Shown here: in pieces, positions 42,564 to 51,094 of the stretch | Numbering within the stretch: the stretch's first letter is position 1 | Layout of the letters: each line of letters opens with the position of its first letter | DNA from: Alteraurantiacibacter hainanensis | GTDB lineage: Bacteria; Pseudomonadota; Alphaproteobacteria; Sphingomonadales; Sphingomonadaceae | Direction: 5' to 3' | Assembly (NCBI RefSeq): GCF_036321025.1 | Contig: NZ_JAZAPB010000001.1 | Location: 248,001 to 312,000 of the forward strand | DNA length: 64,000 nucleotides | The notes under the pieces: model-generated | Database searches by the model: none | Told to the model about the DNA's origin: nothing | Seen by the model: the letters and a program-made list of their open reading frames with translations, nothing else | Translations under genes and position numbers: made by a program

Positions 42564-44180
42564 CTATTCCTCTCCGATGATGCGTCCGCCGAACGTGGTG
42601 CCGAAAAAGTCTCCCGGCTGCCAGGCGGGCGTCTCTTCCATGTTCGCCACGTTGCGCGCGATGGCGTGATTGACGGCGGTGAACCTTTCAAGCCCGGCGA
42701 AGTCGATGAGGCCGATCTCGTCGGACGGTTCGTGATAGTGGTTGTCGAACACCACGCCCTGCGCTTCCTCGCCCCCGTTGGCAAATCCCAGGTCCAGATA
42801 CACGGCGGGAATTCCGGCCTTCACGTAGGAATACTGGTCGGACCGGGTGAAGAAGCCCTGCTCCGGCTGGGGATCGGGGCTGAGGGCGAGGCCAAAGGCC
42901 TCGGTCGCCGCCACCACCTGCGGATAGAGGTTGGATCGTTCCGCGCCGAAGGCCACGACATCGGTGAAGTCGTAGGTGATCACCGGCATGTCGAGATTGA
43001 CGTTTGCCACCACCTGGTCGGCGGGAACGGTGGGATTGGCGGCATTGTAGCTGGAGCCGAGCAGCCCCTTCTCTTCTGCCGTCAGCGCGATCACCAGCAC
43101 CGGGCGGCGCGGCGGATCGGCCTTCAGCAGCCGGGCGACCTCGATCATGCTGGCCACGCCCACGGCATTGTCCAGCGCGCCGTTGTAGATCTCGTCGTCG
43201 CCCTCTTCCTCGGTCGGCTGCACGCCGACATGGTCAAGGTGCGCGGTCAGGACCACGTATTCATCGGCAACCGCCGGATCGGAACCGGGCACCAGCCCGA
43301 TCACGTTGGGCGTGTCGACGTCGTCGAACTCGCTGGCGAAATTTATCGTCACCGTCCTGTTCAGCGCGAAGCTTGGCAGATCCGCGTCATCGGATTCCTC
43401 GGCTTCGAGCAGGTCGCCGTAATCGAAAGCCTGCCCTTCCAGCAGTTCGCGCGAGAGATCGGGTGAAAGCGAGCCGCTGGCCAGGATATTGGGCCCGGTA
43501 GAATGGGCGCGCCCGTCCGGCCCGACCCAGGTCATGGAACTGCCGTGGCTGGAAACCTCCACCAGCCGATCCCAGGTGTAGATCTGCTCCAGCGCCGGCG
43601 TCGTCATCAGCAGCACGCCCACGGCCCCGCGATCGGAAAGCCGCTGGTTGAGCGTGGAGCGATAGTGCGCCGATTCCTCGGTGTTCAACGCGCTCGGGCC
43701 GCCATAGACGCGAATGGCGACGGCCCCTTCCAGGTCCACGCCCTCGAAGTCGTCGCGCCCCGGAAGGTCCAGCCCGTATCCGATGAAGACAAGCGGCGCC
43801 GTGAGGCTGCCGCTTTCCTGCTGAGCCGTGCCCTGGACGAAATAGTCCTCGAACATCTGCAATTCGCCCAGCCCCTCTATGGAAAGCGAATTGCCATCCT
43901 CCGCGCGCGAATAGCTGCGCATGGGAACATGCTGGAAATAGGTGCCCTCGTCTCCCGCCGGCTCCAGTCCGAGCGAGACGAAGCGGCCCGCGACGTAGCC
44001 CGCCGCGCGCTCGTGCCCGCGCGTGCCGGCCTCGCGCCCTTCCATGTCGTCGGCGGCTAGGATGGCCACGTCGCCTTCCAGCGCGTTCCGATCAACGGAT
44101 TCGGCATGGGCGGCTGCGGCGAAAGCCAGCGAGGCCACGGCGGCGACAGCGGCGCCCGAAATGCGATTGAACACGAACAA
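42564..44180 (-). CDS. M28 family zinc metallopeptidase, exported
   Basis: A 538-residue secreted aminopeptidase-like protein. A signal peptide ends at AHA-ES near residue 27. A PA-domain-like insertion (about 110-260) precedes the catalytic part: VLTAHLDHVG, GALDNAVGVASMIE with the bridging Asp, LTAEEKGLLGS with the catalytic Glu, and FDNHYHEPSDE with the last His ligand. It likely trims peptides in the periplasm. Transcribed with the PBP gene 66 bp downstream, possibly. Confidence 0.9.
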   Translation of the reverse strand: MFVFNRISGAAVAAVASLAFAAAAHAESVDRNALEGDVAILAADDMEGREAGTRGHERAAGYVAGRFVSLGLEPAGDEGTYFQHVPMRSYSRAEDGNSLSIEGLGELQMFEDYFVQGTAQQESGSLTAPLVFIGYGLDLPGRDDFEGVDLEGAVAIRVYGGPSALNTEESAHYRSTLNQRLSDRGAVGVLLMTTPALEQIYTWDRLVEVSSHGSSMTWVGPDGRAHSTGPNILASGSLSPDLSRELLEGQAFDYGDLLEAEESDDADLPSFALNRTVTINFASEFDDVDTPNVIGLVPGSDPAVADEYVVLTAHLDHVGVQPTEEEGDDEIYNGALDNAVGVASMIEVARLLKADPPRRPVLVIALTAEEKGLLGSSYNAANPTVPADQVVANVNLDMPVITYDFTDVVAFGAERSNLYPQVVAATEAFGLALSPDPQPEQGFFTRSDQYSYVKAGIPAVYLDLGFANGGEEAQGVVFDNHYHEPSDEIGLIDFAGLERFTAVNHAIARNVANMEETPAWQPGDFFGTTFGGRIIGEE

Positions 44181-44267
44181 GTCCCCGTATCGAAAGAGAA
44201 CCGCCTGCTAGCCGAAGCAATCCGACTGGCAAGTGAACAATCGACAAACCGCGGACTCGCGGCGGAC

Positions 44268-45251
44268 CTACGCCTTGGAAACGACGCTTTCGGTCAATTC
44301 CTCGCCCATCACGCGCTGATAGTATTCGGCCACCAGCATCCGCTCCGCCTCGTCGCACTTGTTGAGGAACGACAGGCGGAATGCGTACCCCACGTTTCCG
44401 AATATCTCGGTGTTCTGGGCCCAGGTGATGACCGTGCGCGGGCTCATCACGGTCGAGATGTCGCCGTTCATGAAGCCCTGCCGCGTCAGGTCCGCCACGC
44501 GGATCATGTCGGCCACCACCTTGTCGTCGAGCTTGGTCTTCGCCCCAACGATCTCGCGCTCGGTCTCGGCAGGCAGGTAGTTGAGGCCGACCACGATGTT
44601 CCAGCGGTCCATCTGGCCCTGGTTGATCGCCTGCGTGCCGTGATACATGCCACTGGTGTCGCCAAGGCCCACGGTATTGGCCGTGGCGAACAGGCGGAAA
44701 TAGGGGTTGGGCGTGATCACGCGGTTCTGGTCGAGAAGCGTCAGCCTGCCCGACTGTTCCAGCACGCGCTGGATAACGAACATCACGTCGGGACGCCCGG
44801 CATCGTATTCGTCGAACACCAGCGCCACCGGGTGCTGCAGCGCCCAGGGCAGCAGGCCTTCACGGAATTCCGTGACCTGCAGTCCGTCGCGCAGAACGAT
44901 GGCATCGCGCCCGATCAGGTCGATACGGCTGATATGGGCGTCGAGGTTGATGCGGACCGTCGGCCAGTTGAGCCGCGCCGCCACCTGTTCGATATGCGTC
45001 GACTTGCCGGTGCCGTGATATCCCTGGATCATCACGCGGCGGTTGTGCTGAAAACCGGCGAGGATCGCCAGCGTGGTATCGGGGTCGAAGACGTAGGTGG
45101 GATCGACCAACGGCACGCGCTCGTCCGGGTGCTCGAACCCCATCACCTTCATGTCGGTGTCGATGCCGAACGTCTTGCGCACGTCCACTTCGCGCGTAGG
45201 TTCGGACTGGGCGAAATCCTCGTAGGCGATCTGATTGTCGAACTGTTGCAT
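44268..45251 (-). CDS. cobS: CobS, AAA+ subunit of cobaltochelatase-type complex
   Basis: A 327-residue AAA+ ATPase. Walker A GYHGTGKST is at 77-85 and Walker B VFDEYD at 145-150; the N-terminal VPLVDPTYVFDPDTT and SPRTVITWAQN are CobS signatures. With CobT and CobN it inserts cobalt in aerobic B12 synthesis. CobT is normally next door but is absent here: the downstream gene is the M28 peptidase. DnaJ and BolA genes, usual upstream neighbours in Alphaproteobacteria, lie 6 kb away on the matching strand. Confidence 0.93.
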   Translation of the reverse strand: MQQFDNQIAYEDFAQSEPTREVDVRKTFGIDTDMKVMGFEHPDERVPLVDPTYVFDPDTTLAILAGFQHNRRVMIQGYHGTGKSTHIEQVAARLNWPTVRINLDAHISRIDLIGRDAIVLRDGLQVTEFREGLLPWALQHPVALVFDEYDAGRPDVMFVIQRVLEQSGRLTLLDQNRVITPNPYFRLFATANTVGLGDTSGMYHGTQAINQGQMDRWNIVVGLNYLPAETEREIVGAKTKLDDKVVADMIRVADLTRQGFMNGDISTVMSPRTVITWAQNTEIFGNVGYAFRLSFLNKCDEAERMLVAEYYQRVMGEELTESVVSKA

Positions 45252-45316
45252 GACCGGCGCTGCCTAGACGCGCTTGAGTTGGGCTGCAACATACATGTGC
45301 CAAGGGAGGTATGCCG

Positions 45317-45985
45317 ATGCTGACGATCTTCGGTTTTCCGACAAGCCCCTACGTTCGCAAGGTGCTGCTGGTCATCGCGGAAAAGGGCCTGGAGACCGAT
45401 CTCGTGCCCGCCACGCCGCACAAGCCGACCGACGCGTTTCTCGCGGCCAGCCCGTTTCGCATGATGCCGGCCATGGCGGACGGCGATTTCACCCTGCCCG
45501 ATTCGACCGCGATCTTCATGTACCTGGACGCGAAACATCCCGAACCGCCCCTGCTGCCGGCCTCGCCGGAAGGGCGCGGGCGAGCGATGTGGTTCGATGA
45601 ATTCGCCGACACCATCCTTTCGAACTGGTCGCGCACCATCGGCTTCAACCGCACCATCGGCCCCGCCCTGCTGGGCCTGAAGGGTGACGAGCAGGCCGCA
45701 GCCCGGGCCCAGACCGCCGCCACACCCGCGCTGGACTGGCTTGAGACGCAGGTGCCGGAGACCGGATGGCTGGTCGGCGAGGGATTTTCGCTGGCCGACA
45801 TTTCCGTCGCCAGCGCGATGCGCACGATGATGTACGGCCTCGATCCCGATTTCCTGCGCGCACGGCCCAGGATCTCCGCCTGGTTCGCGCGGGTGGAAGA
45901 GCGGGCTGCATGGCGGCAGGTGAAGGATCGCGAGGAGAAGCTCTGGAAGGAAGCCGTTGCCAGCGGCGAGCACAGGCAGGCCTAG
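45317..45985 (+). CDS. Glutathione S-transferase family protein (GST 1 of the cluster)
   Basis: A 222-residue GST. The thioredoxin-like N-terminal domain starts LTIFGFPTSPYVRKV, with Ser as the probable glutathione-activating residue and the MPAMADGDFTLPDSTAI segment binding the gamma-glutamyl part; an all-helical domain follows with FSLADISVAS. GGAGG is seven bases before ATG 45317, which settles the start over the ATG six bases earlier. It converges on the HxlR gene; their TAG stops share the bases CTAG. Confidence 0.88.
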   Translation: MLTIFGFPTSPYVRKVLLVIAEKGLETDLVPATPHKPTDAFLAASPFRMMPAMADGDFTLPDSTAIFMYLDAKHPEPPLLPASPEGRGRAMWFDEFADTILSNWSRTIGFNRTIGPALLGLKGDEQAAARAQTAATPALDWLETQVPETGWLVGEGFSLADISVASAMRTMMYGLDPDFLRARPRISAWFARVEERAAWRQVKDREEKLWKEAVASGEHRQA

Positions 45986-46680
45986 TCGCCGTCCAGCTTG
46001 GGCGGCAGGGCAAACAGCGACAGGAAGCGTTCCGCCACCGCGCGGTCGCCCTCGACGACGAGGCCCGCTTCCTCCTCCAGCACTTTCAGCGGCAGTCCCG
46101 AATACAGCGCACCGGCCACGGGCCGCGCGTTCGGCGCGCGCAGCACGGCGTCGCCAGCGACTGACTCGCTGCGGACCGTCGTCAGCCGGCCCTCGCGGAT
46201 GTTGGCAACGAAGGTTTCGCCACCCAGGTCGAAGCCGATCGTCATGTCGGGCGCATCTGCCAGTTCCGGAAGCTGCATCGTCCGCATCGAGGCCATCAGC
46301 GACGCGGTGGAGAGCGGCAGGTTGGGGTCGTGCCGACACGAACGCGCAGCCCAGCGGCCCAGTTCATTCAGCGCCTTGTCTGCGGCATAGCCCCATTCGG
46401 TGAGCTCGTAGACCTGCACCGAGGCAGGCGACGGAAGCTGGCGTTTTTCCAGCACACCCCACGTCGCCAGCGTCTCCAGCCGCTCTGTCAGCACCTTCGC
46501 ACTGATGCCGGGCAGGCTTGCCCGCAAATCCGAAAAGCGCCTCGGCCCGAGCATCAGTTCGCGCACCACCAGCATCGACCAGCGCTCGCCCAGCACCTCC
46601 AGCGCGAAGGCCGTGCCGCAGGCGTCGCCATACCATTTTCCGTGCGCAATCTCCGCCTTAGTTTCTTTTTGTAACTTCAT
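45982..46680 (-). CDS. HxlR family winged-helix regulator with C-terminal extension
   Basis: A 232-residue regulator. The HxlR DNA-binding domain covers about residues 18-110 (VLGERWSMLVVRELMLGPRRFSDL, then ISAKVLTERLETLATWGVLEKR). The remaining 120 residues resemble an SCP2/sterol-carrier-like ligand domain (MTIGFDLGGETFVANIREGRL), found in some HxlR proteins. It is divergent from the second GST. Two 17-bp direct repeats lie across its own start codon, pointing to autoregulation and joint control of the GST operon. Confidence 0.88.
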   Translation of the reverse strand: MKLQKETKAEIAHGKWYGDACGTAFALEVLGERWSMLVVRELMLGPRRFSDLRASLPGISAKVLTERLETLATWGVLEKRQLPSPASVQVYELTEWGYAADKALNELGRWAARSCRHDPNLPLSTASLMASMRTMQLPELADAPDMTIGFDLGGETFVANIREGRLTTVRSESVAGDAVLRAPNARPVAGALYSGLPLKVLEEEAGLVVEGDRAVAERFLSLFALPPKLDGD

Positions 46681-46697
46681 AGTTGCTTTTAGTAACT
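46660..46697. promoter_or_regulatory. Two 17-bp direct repeats spanning the hxlR start codon
   Basis: AGTTTCTTTTTGTAACT at 46660-46676 and AGTTGCTTTTAGTAACT at 46681-46697 match at 15 of 17 positions. Each also has partial dyad symmetry (AGTT...AACT). Their starts are 21 bp apart, two helical turns, so dimers would bind the same face. The first copy lies in codons 2-7 of the regulator gene, and its ATG falls between the copies. The second is about 50 bp before the divergent GST. Confidence 0.7.
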
Positions 46698-46744
46698 CAT
46701 TGAGGGATGGTTGCGCAAGTCGAGTCGCCGAGAGGAGAGCACCG

Positions 46745-47410
46745 ATGTCCGCGATGCAAGCGTCCCCTGTTACCGTATCCGCTTTCTCGTGGGTGCCCGA
46801 ATTCGCACGCGGGAACGTTCGAGACCTGCCCGTTCGGTGGGCGCTGGAAGAGATCGGGCGGCCCTTCGAAACCCACCTTCTCGATGCGAATACGCCGCGC
46901 GATGCCGAATATCTCGCCTGGCAACCCTTCGGCCAGGTTCCGGCCATGCGCAATGGCGGTGTGTCCGTGTTTGAGGCGGCGGCTATCCTGCTTTACCTTG
47001 GCGAACAGGAAGAGCGTCTCTTGCCACGCGATCCCGCGCCCCGCTGGCGCGCGATCAGCTGGCTTTTCGCATCCGTCAACTCGCTGGAGCCGCCCGTCAG
47101 GCAAGTCGCCCTGCTGCCTCTCTTCCACGGTGACCAGCCGTGGTGCGAGGGCGCCGTGAAGGGCCTGACGCCGCTGGCCGAGCAGCGATTGCAGCGCCTG
47201 TCCGACGCGCTGGACGACAACGACTGGATCGCGGGCGAGTTTTCCATCGCCGACATCATGCTGGTTTTCCTGCTCCGCACGGTTGGCGGGGAAGCTGTCA
47301 CGAAATTCGCCAATCTCGTTGCCTATGTCGAGCGCGGAAAGGCCCGCCCCGCCCATGCGCGGGCGCTGCAGTCCCAGCTTGACGATTTCGAGGTCGAGGC
47401 AGAGGCTTGA
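46745..47410 (+). CDS. Glutathione S-transferase family protein (GST 2)
   Basis: A 221-residue GST. VSAFSWVPEFARGNVRDLPVRWALEE shows a Ser/Arg-containing active region in place of a Tyr; QPFGQVPAMRNGGVSVFEAAAILLYLGE is the glutathione-binding part; the C-terminal domain has FSIADIMLV. GAGGAG lies seven bases upstream. First gene of a five-gene run that appears to be under the divergent HxlR regulator. Confidence 0.88.
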   Translation: MSAMQASPVTVSAFSWVPEFARGNVRDLPVRWALEEIGRPFETHLLDANTPRDAEYLAWQPFGQVPAMRNGGVSVFEAAAILLYLGEQEERLLPRDPAPRWRAISWLFASVNSLEPPVRQVALLPLFHGDQPWCEGAVKGLTPLAEQRLQRLSDALDDNDWIAGEFSIADIMLVFLLRTVGGEAVTKFANLVAYVERGKARPAHARALQSQLDDFEVEAEA

Positions 47411-47433
47411 ACCGGGATTAGAGGAGAGTGCCG

Positions 47434-47790
47434 ATGTATGTGCAGGGATTTCTGATCGCCGTGCCCGAAGGCAACAAGGACGCCTACCGCGACCTTGCCG
47501 CGCGGGCTGCGGAAAAGTTCGCCGAATACGGCGTAATCGAGATCGTCGAGGCGTGGGAGGATGACGTGCCGGAGGGCAAGGTCACCGACTTCCGCATGGC
47601 GACGAAGGCGGAAGCGGACGAGAAGATCGTCTTCAGCTGGATGGTCTGGCCCGACAAGCAGACCTGCGAGGCCTCGCATCAGAAGATGCAGGAGGACGAT
47701 TTCTGGAACGAGAACATGGAAATGCCCTTCGACGGCATGCGCATGATCTACGGCGGCTTCACCCCGCTTTTCACGATGGGAAGGGACTAG
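47434..47790 (+). CDS. DUF1428 family protein
   Basis: A 118-residue ferredoxin-like (dimeric alpha-beta barrel) protein of the DUF1428/YbaA family: MYVQGFLIAVPEGNKDAY, then VIEIVEAWEDDVPEGKVTDF and FSWMVWPDKQT. No reaction is established. Members are often next to glyoxalase-fold genes, as here. ATG 47434 has GAGGAG at six bases; the GTG two codons earlier is less well placed. Confidence 0.85.
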   Translation: MYVQGFLIAVPEGNKDAYRDLAARAAEKFAEYGVIEIVEAWEDDVPEGKVTDFRMATKAEADEKIVFSWMVWPDKQTCEASHQKMQEDDFWNENMEMPFDGMRMIYGGFTPLFTMGRD

Positions 47791-47792
47791 CG

Positions 47793-48584
47793 ATGAGCGG
47801 CTTTCCCATCTGGTACGAACTGATGGCGCCCGATCCGGTCGCCGTCGCTCCGTTCTACAAGGCGGTGCTGGGGTGGACCATTCCCGCCACCGGCAACGCG
47901 ATGCCCAACGGCAGCGAGTATCGCGAGATCAAGCGCCCGGACGGCGGCAACGCCGGCGGCGTGCTGACGCTGACCGAGAGCATGGCCGAGAGCGGCATGC
48001 CGCCATTCTGGGCCGCCTATTTTGACGTTCCCGATACGGACGAGGCCGTCAGCAAGGCCAAGGCCATGGGAGCGGAAGTGTTCATGGAGCCGATGACCAT
48101 GGACGGCGTCGGACGGATGGCCATGATCGCCGATCCGCAGGGTGCGCCTTTCTACGTCATGACGCCCACCCCGCCGGCGGACGATCCGGACGCGCAGAGC
48201 GACGTATTCAAGCCCGATACCCCCGGACATGCGGCCTGGAACGAGCTGAATACCGATGCCGCTGCCGAACAGATCGACTTCTATACCGGCCTGTTCGACT
48301 GGCAGGTGGCGGGCGAGATGCCGATGCCCGATGCGCACATCTACAAGTTCCTTGCGCACGGGGACGTCGGCGTCGGTGCCATCGGATCGATGAAGCCGGA
48401 CGGCATGCCCAACGCCTGGCTGCCCTATTTCCGCGTCGCCGATATCGATGCCGCCAGCACGGCGATCGAGGCCAACGGCGGCACGCTGGTGATGGGGCCG
48501 CACGAGGTGCCCGAAGGGGACCACATCGTCGTCGCGATCGATCCATCGGGCGCGGCAGTGGGCATTGTGGGGAGGAAAGTCTGA
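47793..48584 (+). CDS. VOC (glyoxalase-fold) family protein, two domains
   Basis: A 263-residue protein built from two vicinal-oxygen-chelate units (about 3-125 and 140-262). Each contains the A-x-FY-x-x-x(L/F)GW pattern and a D-P-x-G-A end (IADPQGAPFYVM, AIDPSGAAVGIV). It resembles the actinobacterial and alphaproteobacterial hydroxylase-like 27-kDa antigen group. Metal use and substrate are unknown. It begins two bases after the DUF1428 stop and shares one base with the next gene. Confidence 0.87.
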   Translation: MSGFPIWYELMAPDPVAVAPFYKAVLGWTIPATGNAMPNGSEYREIKRPDGGNAGGVLTLTESMAESGMPPFWAAYFDVPDTDEAVSKAKAMGAEVFMEPMTMDGVGRMAMIADPQGAPFYVMTPTPPADDPDAQSDVFKPDTPGHAAWNELNTDAAAEQIDFYTGLFDWQVAGEMPMPDAHIYKFLAHGDVGVGAIGSMKPDGMPNAWLPYFRVADIDAASTAIEANGGTLVMGPHEVPEGDHIVVAIDPSGAAVGIVGRKV

Positions 48585-49066
48585 TGTCCGGGAAGCTGGC
48601 AGTATGCCTGTGGCTCGACGGCACCGCAGAGGAAACGGCGCGCTTCTATTGCGACCTGTTTCCCGACAGCGAGATCCGCGACATCCACCGCGCCCCGGCC
48701 GACAATCCCGGAAGCGAGGCCGGCGCAGTCATGCTGGTGGCGTTCAGCCTGATGGGCCAGGACATGACGGCCCTGAACGGCGGCGGCAATACCGGGTTCA
48801 CGGATGCGGTCTCGTTCCAGGTCCATACCGATACGCAGGAGGAAACCGACCGCTACTGGGACGCGCTTGTCGCGGACGGCGGGGCGGAAATGGCCTGCAG
48901 CTGGTGCAGGGATCGTTTCGGCATGCGCTGGCAGATCGTGCCGCGCGTGCTGATGCAGGCGCTGGGGCACCCCGATGCCGCCGTGCGCGGACGGGTGTTT
49001 GCCGCCATGCAGCAGATGGTGAAGATCGACCATGCCGCCATCGAGGCGGCGATTGCCGGGGAATGA
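48584..49066 (+). CDS. VOC family protein, PhnB-like
   Basis: A 160-residue PhnB/3-demethylubiquinone-methyltransferase-like VOC protein: CLWLDGTAEETARFYCDLFPDS, then SFQVHTDTQEETDRYWDAL, CSWCRDRFGMRWQIVPR. Despite the family label it is not known to be a methyltransferase. TGATG junction with the preceding gene indicates coupling. It is the third glyoxalase/ferredoxin-fold product in the run. Confidence 0.87.
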   Translation: MSGKLAVCLWLDGTAEETARFYCDLFPDSEIRDIHRAPADNPGSEAGAVMLVAFSLMGQDMTALNGGGNTGFTDAVSFQVHTDTQEETDRYWDALVADGGAEMACSWCRDRFGMRWQIVPRVLMQALGHPDAAVRGRVFAAMQQMVKIDHAAIEAAIAGE

Positions 49067-49067
49067 C

Positions 49068-49508
49068 ATGCAGGAACTCAGCGTGACGATATACATCGAC
49101 GCTCCGCCGGCAAGGGTGTGGGACGTGATGGTCAACCGGCAGGAAGAGTGGTTCTGCCCCGATCCCTGGCGCTGCGAAGTCGTTCAGCAGGAAAGGCGCG
49201 CCGGCGGGGCGAACAAGGCCGTGTTTCGCGGACCCGACGGAGAGGAAATGCCGCAGGAAGGCATATACCTCGCCTGGGACGAAGGACGGCGCTTCGCGTC
49301 GACGGACGCGGTTACCGGCGATCTCGAACCTGCCGGTCCGTTCATGATCGGCATCTGGGAAGTGGAGGCCGAAGGCGACGGCTCGCGCTACACCGCCCGC
49401 GCCCGTCACTGGCGAGAGGAAGACCGGAAGGCGCACGAGGAGATGGGCTTCGTGCAGGGCTGGCAGGCCTGCGCCGAGCAACTCAAGGCGATCTGCGAAG
49501 CCGATTGA
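49068..49508 (+). CDS. SRPBCC (AHSA1/START-like) domain protein
   Basis: A 146-residue START-fold protein starting SVTIYIDAPPARVWDVMVN and ending with a long helix (MGFVQGWQACAEQLKAICE), both typical of the AHSA1-type hydrophobic ligand cavity. The N-terminal IDAPPARVW pattern is diagnostic. Such proteins commonly accompany PhnB-like VOC genes. It starts one base after the preceding stop and ends the compact HxlR-linked operon. Confidence 0.85.
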   Translation: MQELSVTIYIDAPPARVWDVMVNRQEEWFCPDPWRCEVVQQERRAGGANKAVFRGPDGEEMPQEGIYLAWDEGRRFASTDAVTGDLEPAGPFMIGIWEVEAEGDGSRYTARARHWREEDRKAHEEMGFVQGWQACAEQLKAICEAD

Positions 49509-49560
49509 CTCAGCTTCGCGGTGTTCTCATTATGTTCCTATGATTCGCGGGAGATGATCG

Positions 49561-50166
49561 ATGGCTGGCTATACCCTGTTCTTCAATCCCATGAGCCGCG
49601 CCCTTATCGCGCAGTGGGCCTTCGCCGAAGCAGGGGTGGAGCCCGAACTGGCCATAGTCGAATGGGACAACAAGCCCGCCGCACTGCTCGAGGCCAATTC
49701 GATGGGCAAGATCCCCACCATCATCCATCATGCCGACACGGGCGACCGGGTGGTGAGCGAAGGGGCCGCCATCTGCCATTACCTGGCAGAGATGGAAGCC
49801 CCTGACCTGCTGCCGCGAGCCGAGGAGAAGGCCGACTATTTCCGCTGGCTGTTCTTCGCAGCCGGACCGGCTGAAACCGCCCTCACCAACAAGGCGATGG
49901 GCTGGGAGCCCAAGGACGCCAAGCAGGAAGGCACCGTGGGCTTCGGCAGTTACGACCGCGTGGTCGATACGCTGGATAAATGGTTTCAAGACCACGATTA
50001 CACCTGCGGAGACCGGTTCACGATGGCCGACGTTTATGTCGGCAGCCAGGTCGACTGGGGCCTGAATTTCGGCACCTTGACCGACCGCCCCTCGTTCCGG
50101 GCCTATCAGTCCCGCCTTCAATCGCGCGATGGTTACAGGGCGACGCTCGGAGCCATGGGCCAATAG
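49561..50166 (+). CDS. Glutathione S-transferase family protein (GST 3)
   Basis: A 201-residue GST: YTLFFNPMSRALIAQWAFAEAG with a Ser in the active region, SMGKIPTII and VVSEGAAICHYLAEM for the glutathione site, and FTMADVYVGSQ in the helical domain. GGGAG is seven bases upstream. It has its own 52-bp leader after the SRPBCC gene. Substrate unknown. Confidence 0.87.
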   Translation: MAGYTLFFNPMSRALIAQWAFAEAGVEPELAIVEWDNKPAALLEANSMGKIPTIIHHADTGDRVVSEGAAICHYLAEMEAPDLLPRAEEKADYFRWLFFAAGPAETALTNKAMGWEPKDAKQEGTVGFGSYDRVVDTLDKWFQDHDYTCGDRFTMADVYVGSQVDWGLNFGTLTDRPSFRAYQSRLQSRDGYRATLGAMGQ

Positions 50167-50206
50167 CCCCCTCGTAAAGGACCGTGCCGCCACCTAGATT
50201 GTGGTG

Positions 50207-51073
50207 ATGGCCCGCCCCGACCCCATCGAACTCGCCCGCCGCAAGCTGGTGGAGGGCGTTCGCGGCGTCTTCAACGATACCCTGCAGGGCGAAACCCCGG
50301 TGCCGCCTTCGGACGAGGCCCTGTTCGCCAAGGATACGCCGATCCGCATGGTGCATGCCGACGTGGTGAGCATGATGGTGGGCGGAATGTCGGCGCTGCT
50401 GCTGCAGATGCTCCACCCCCACGCCCTGCGCGGCGTCCTCGACTTCTCCGATTTCCGCGCCGACATGCATGGCCGACTGCGGCGCACGGCGCGCTTCATT
50501 GCCGTCACGACCTACGGCCACCGGGACGAGGCCCAGAAGGCCATCGACCGCGTCAATCGCATCCACGCCAAGGTGAAAGGCACCCTGCCCGACGGCACGC
50601 CCTACTCCGCCACCGATCCCCGCACGCTGGCCTGGGTTCACGTTACCGAATCGCTGATGTTCCTCGAGGCATGGCTGACCCATGTCCGCCCGGACATGCC
50701 GCGCGAGGAGCAGGACGAGTATTTCCGCCAGTTCGCGGTCATCGCCCGGCGGCTGGGCGCCGATCCCGTGCCGGAGACAAGGGCAGAGGCACAGGCCATC
50801 TTCCGCGACATGCGCGCGGACCTGCGTGCCGGGCCGGAGGCGCGCGAAGTGGCCCATCTGATCGTGAAAGGCCGCGTGGGCGGCGTGACGGGAACGATAC
50901 AGCCCTTCCTCGCCAATGCCGCGGTCGACCTCGTGCCGCCTTTCGCGCGGACCATGCTGGGCCTGGAGCGTCCCGGCTGGCAGGCTACCCCGTCGAAGCT
51001 GGTGACCGATGCGCTGGGCTCGACGCTGCGGTGGGCTTTCCGTCAGTCGCCGTCGGGAGCTCGCTCTCGCTGA
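50207..51073 (+). CDS. MpaB/DUF2236 family oxygenase
   Basis: A 288-residue protein of the DUF2236 (MpaB, rubber-oxygenase Lcp-like) family, heme-linked in characterised members. GGMSALLLQMLHPHALRGV supplies the conserved His residues, RLRRTARFI and WVHVTESLMFLEAWL follow. The true substrate is unknown. ATG 50207 is used; two GTG codons stand just before. No clear ribosome site. It converges with dnaJ 21 bp away. Confidence 0.85.
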   Translation: MARPDPIELARRKLVEGVRGVFNDTLQGETPVPPSDEALFAKDTPIRMVHADVVSMMVGGMSALLLQMLHPHALRGVLDFSDFRADMHGRLRRTARFIAVTTYGHRDEAQKAIDRVNRIHAKVKGTLPDGTPYSATDPRTLAWVHVTESLMFLEAWLTHVRPDMPREEQDEYFRQFAVIARRLGADPVPETRAEAQAIFRDMRADLRAGPEAREVAHLIVKGRVGGVTGTIQPFLANAAVDLVPPFARTMLGLERPGWQATPSKLVTDALGSTLRWAFRQSPSGARSR

Positions 51074-51094
51074 CGAGCGCCCGTGCGATGGGCG

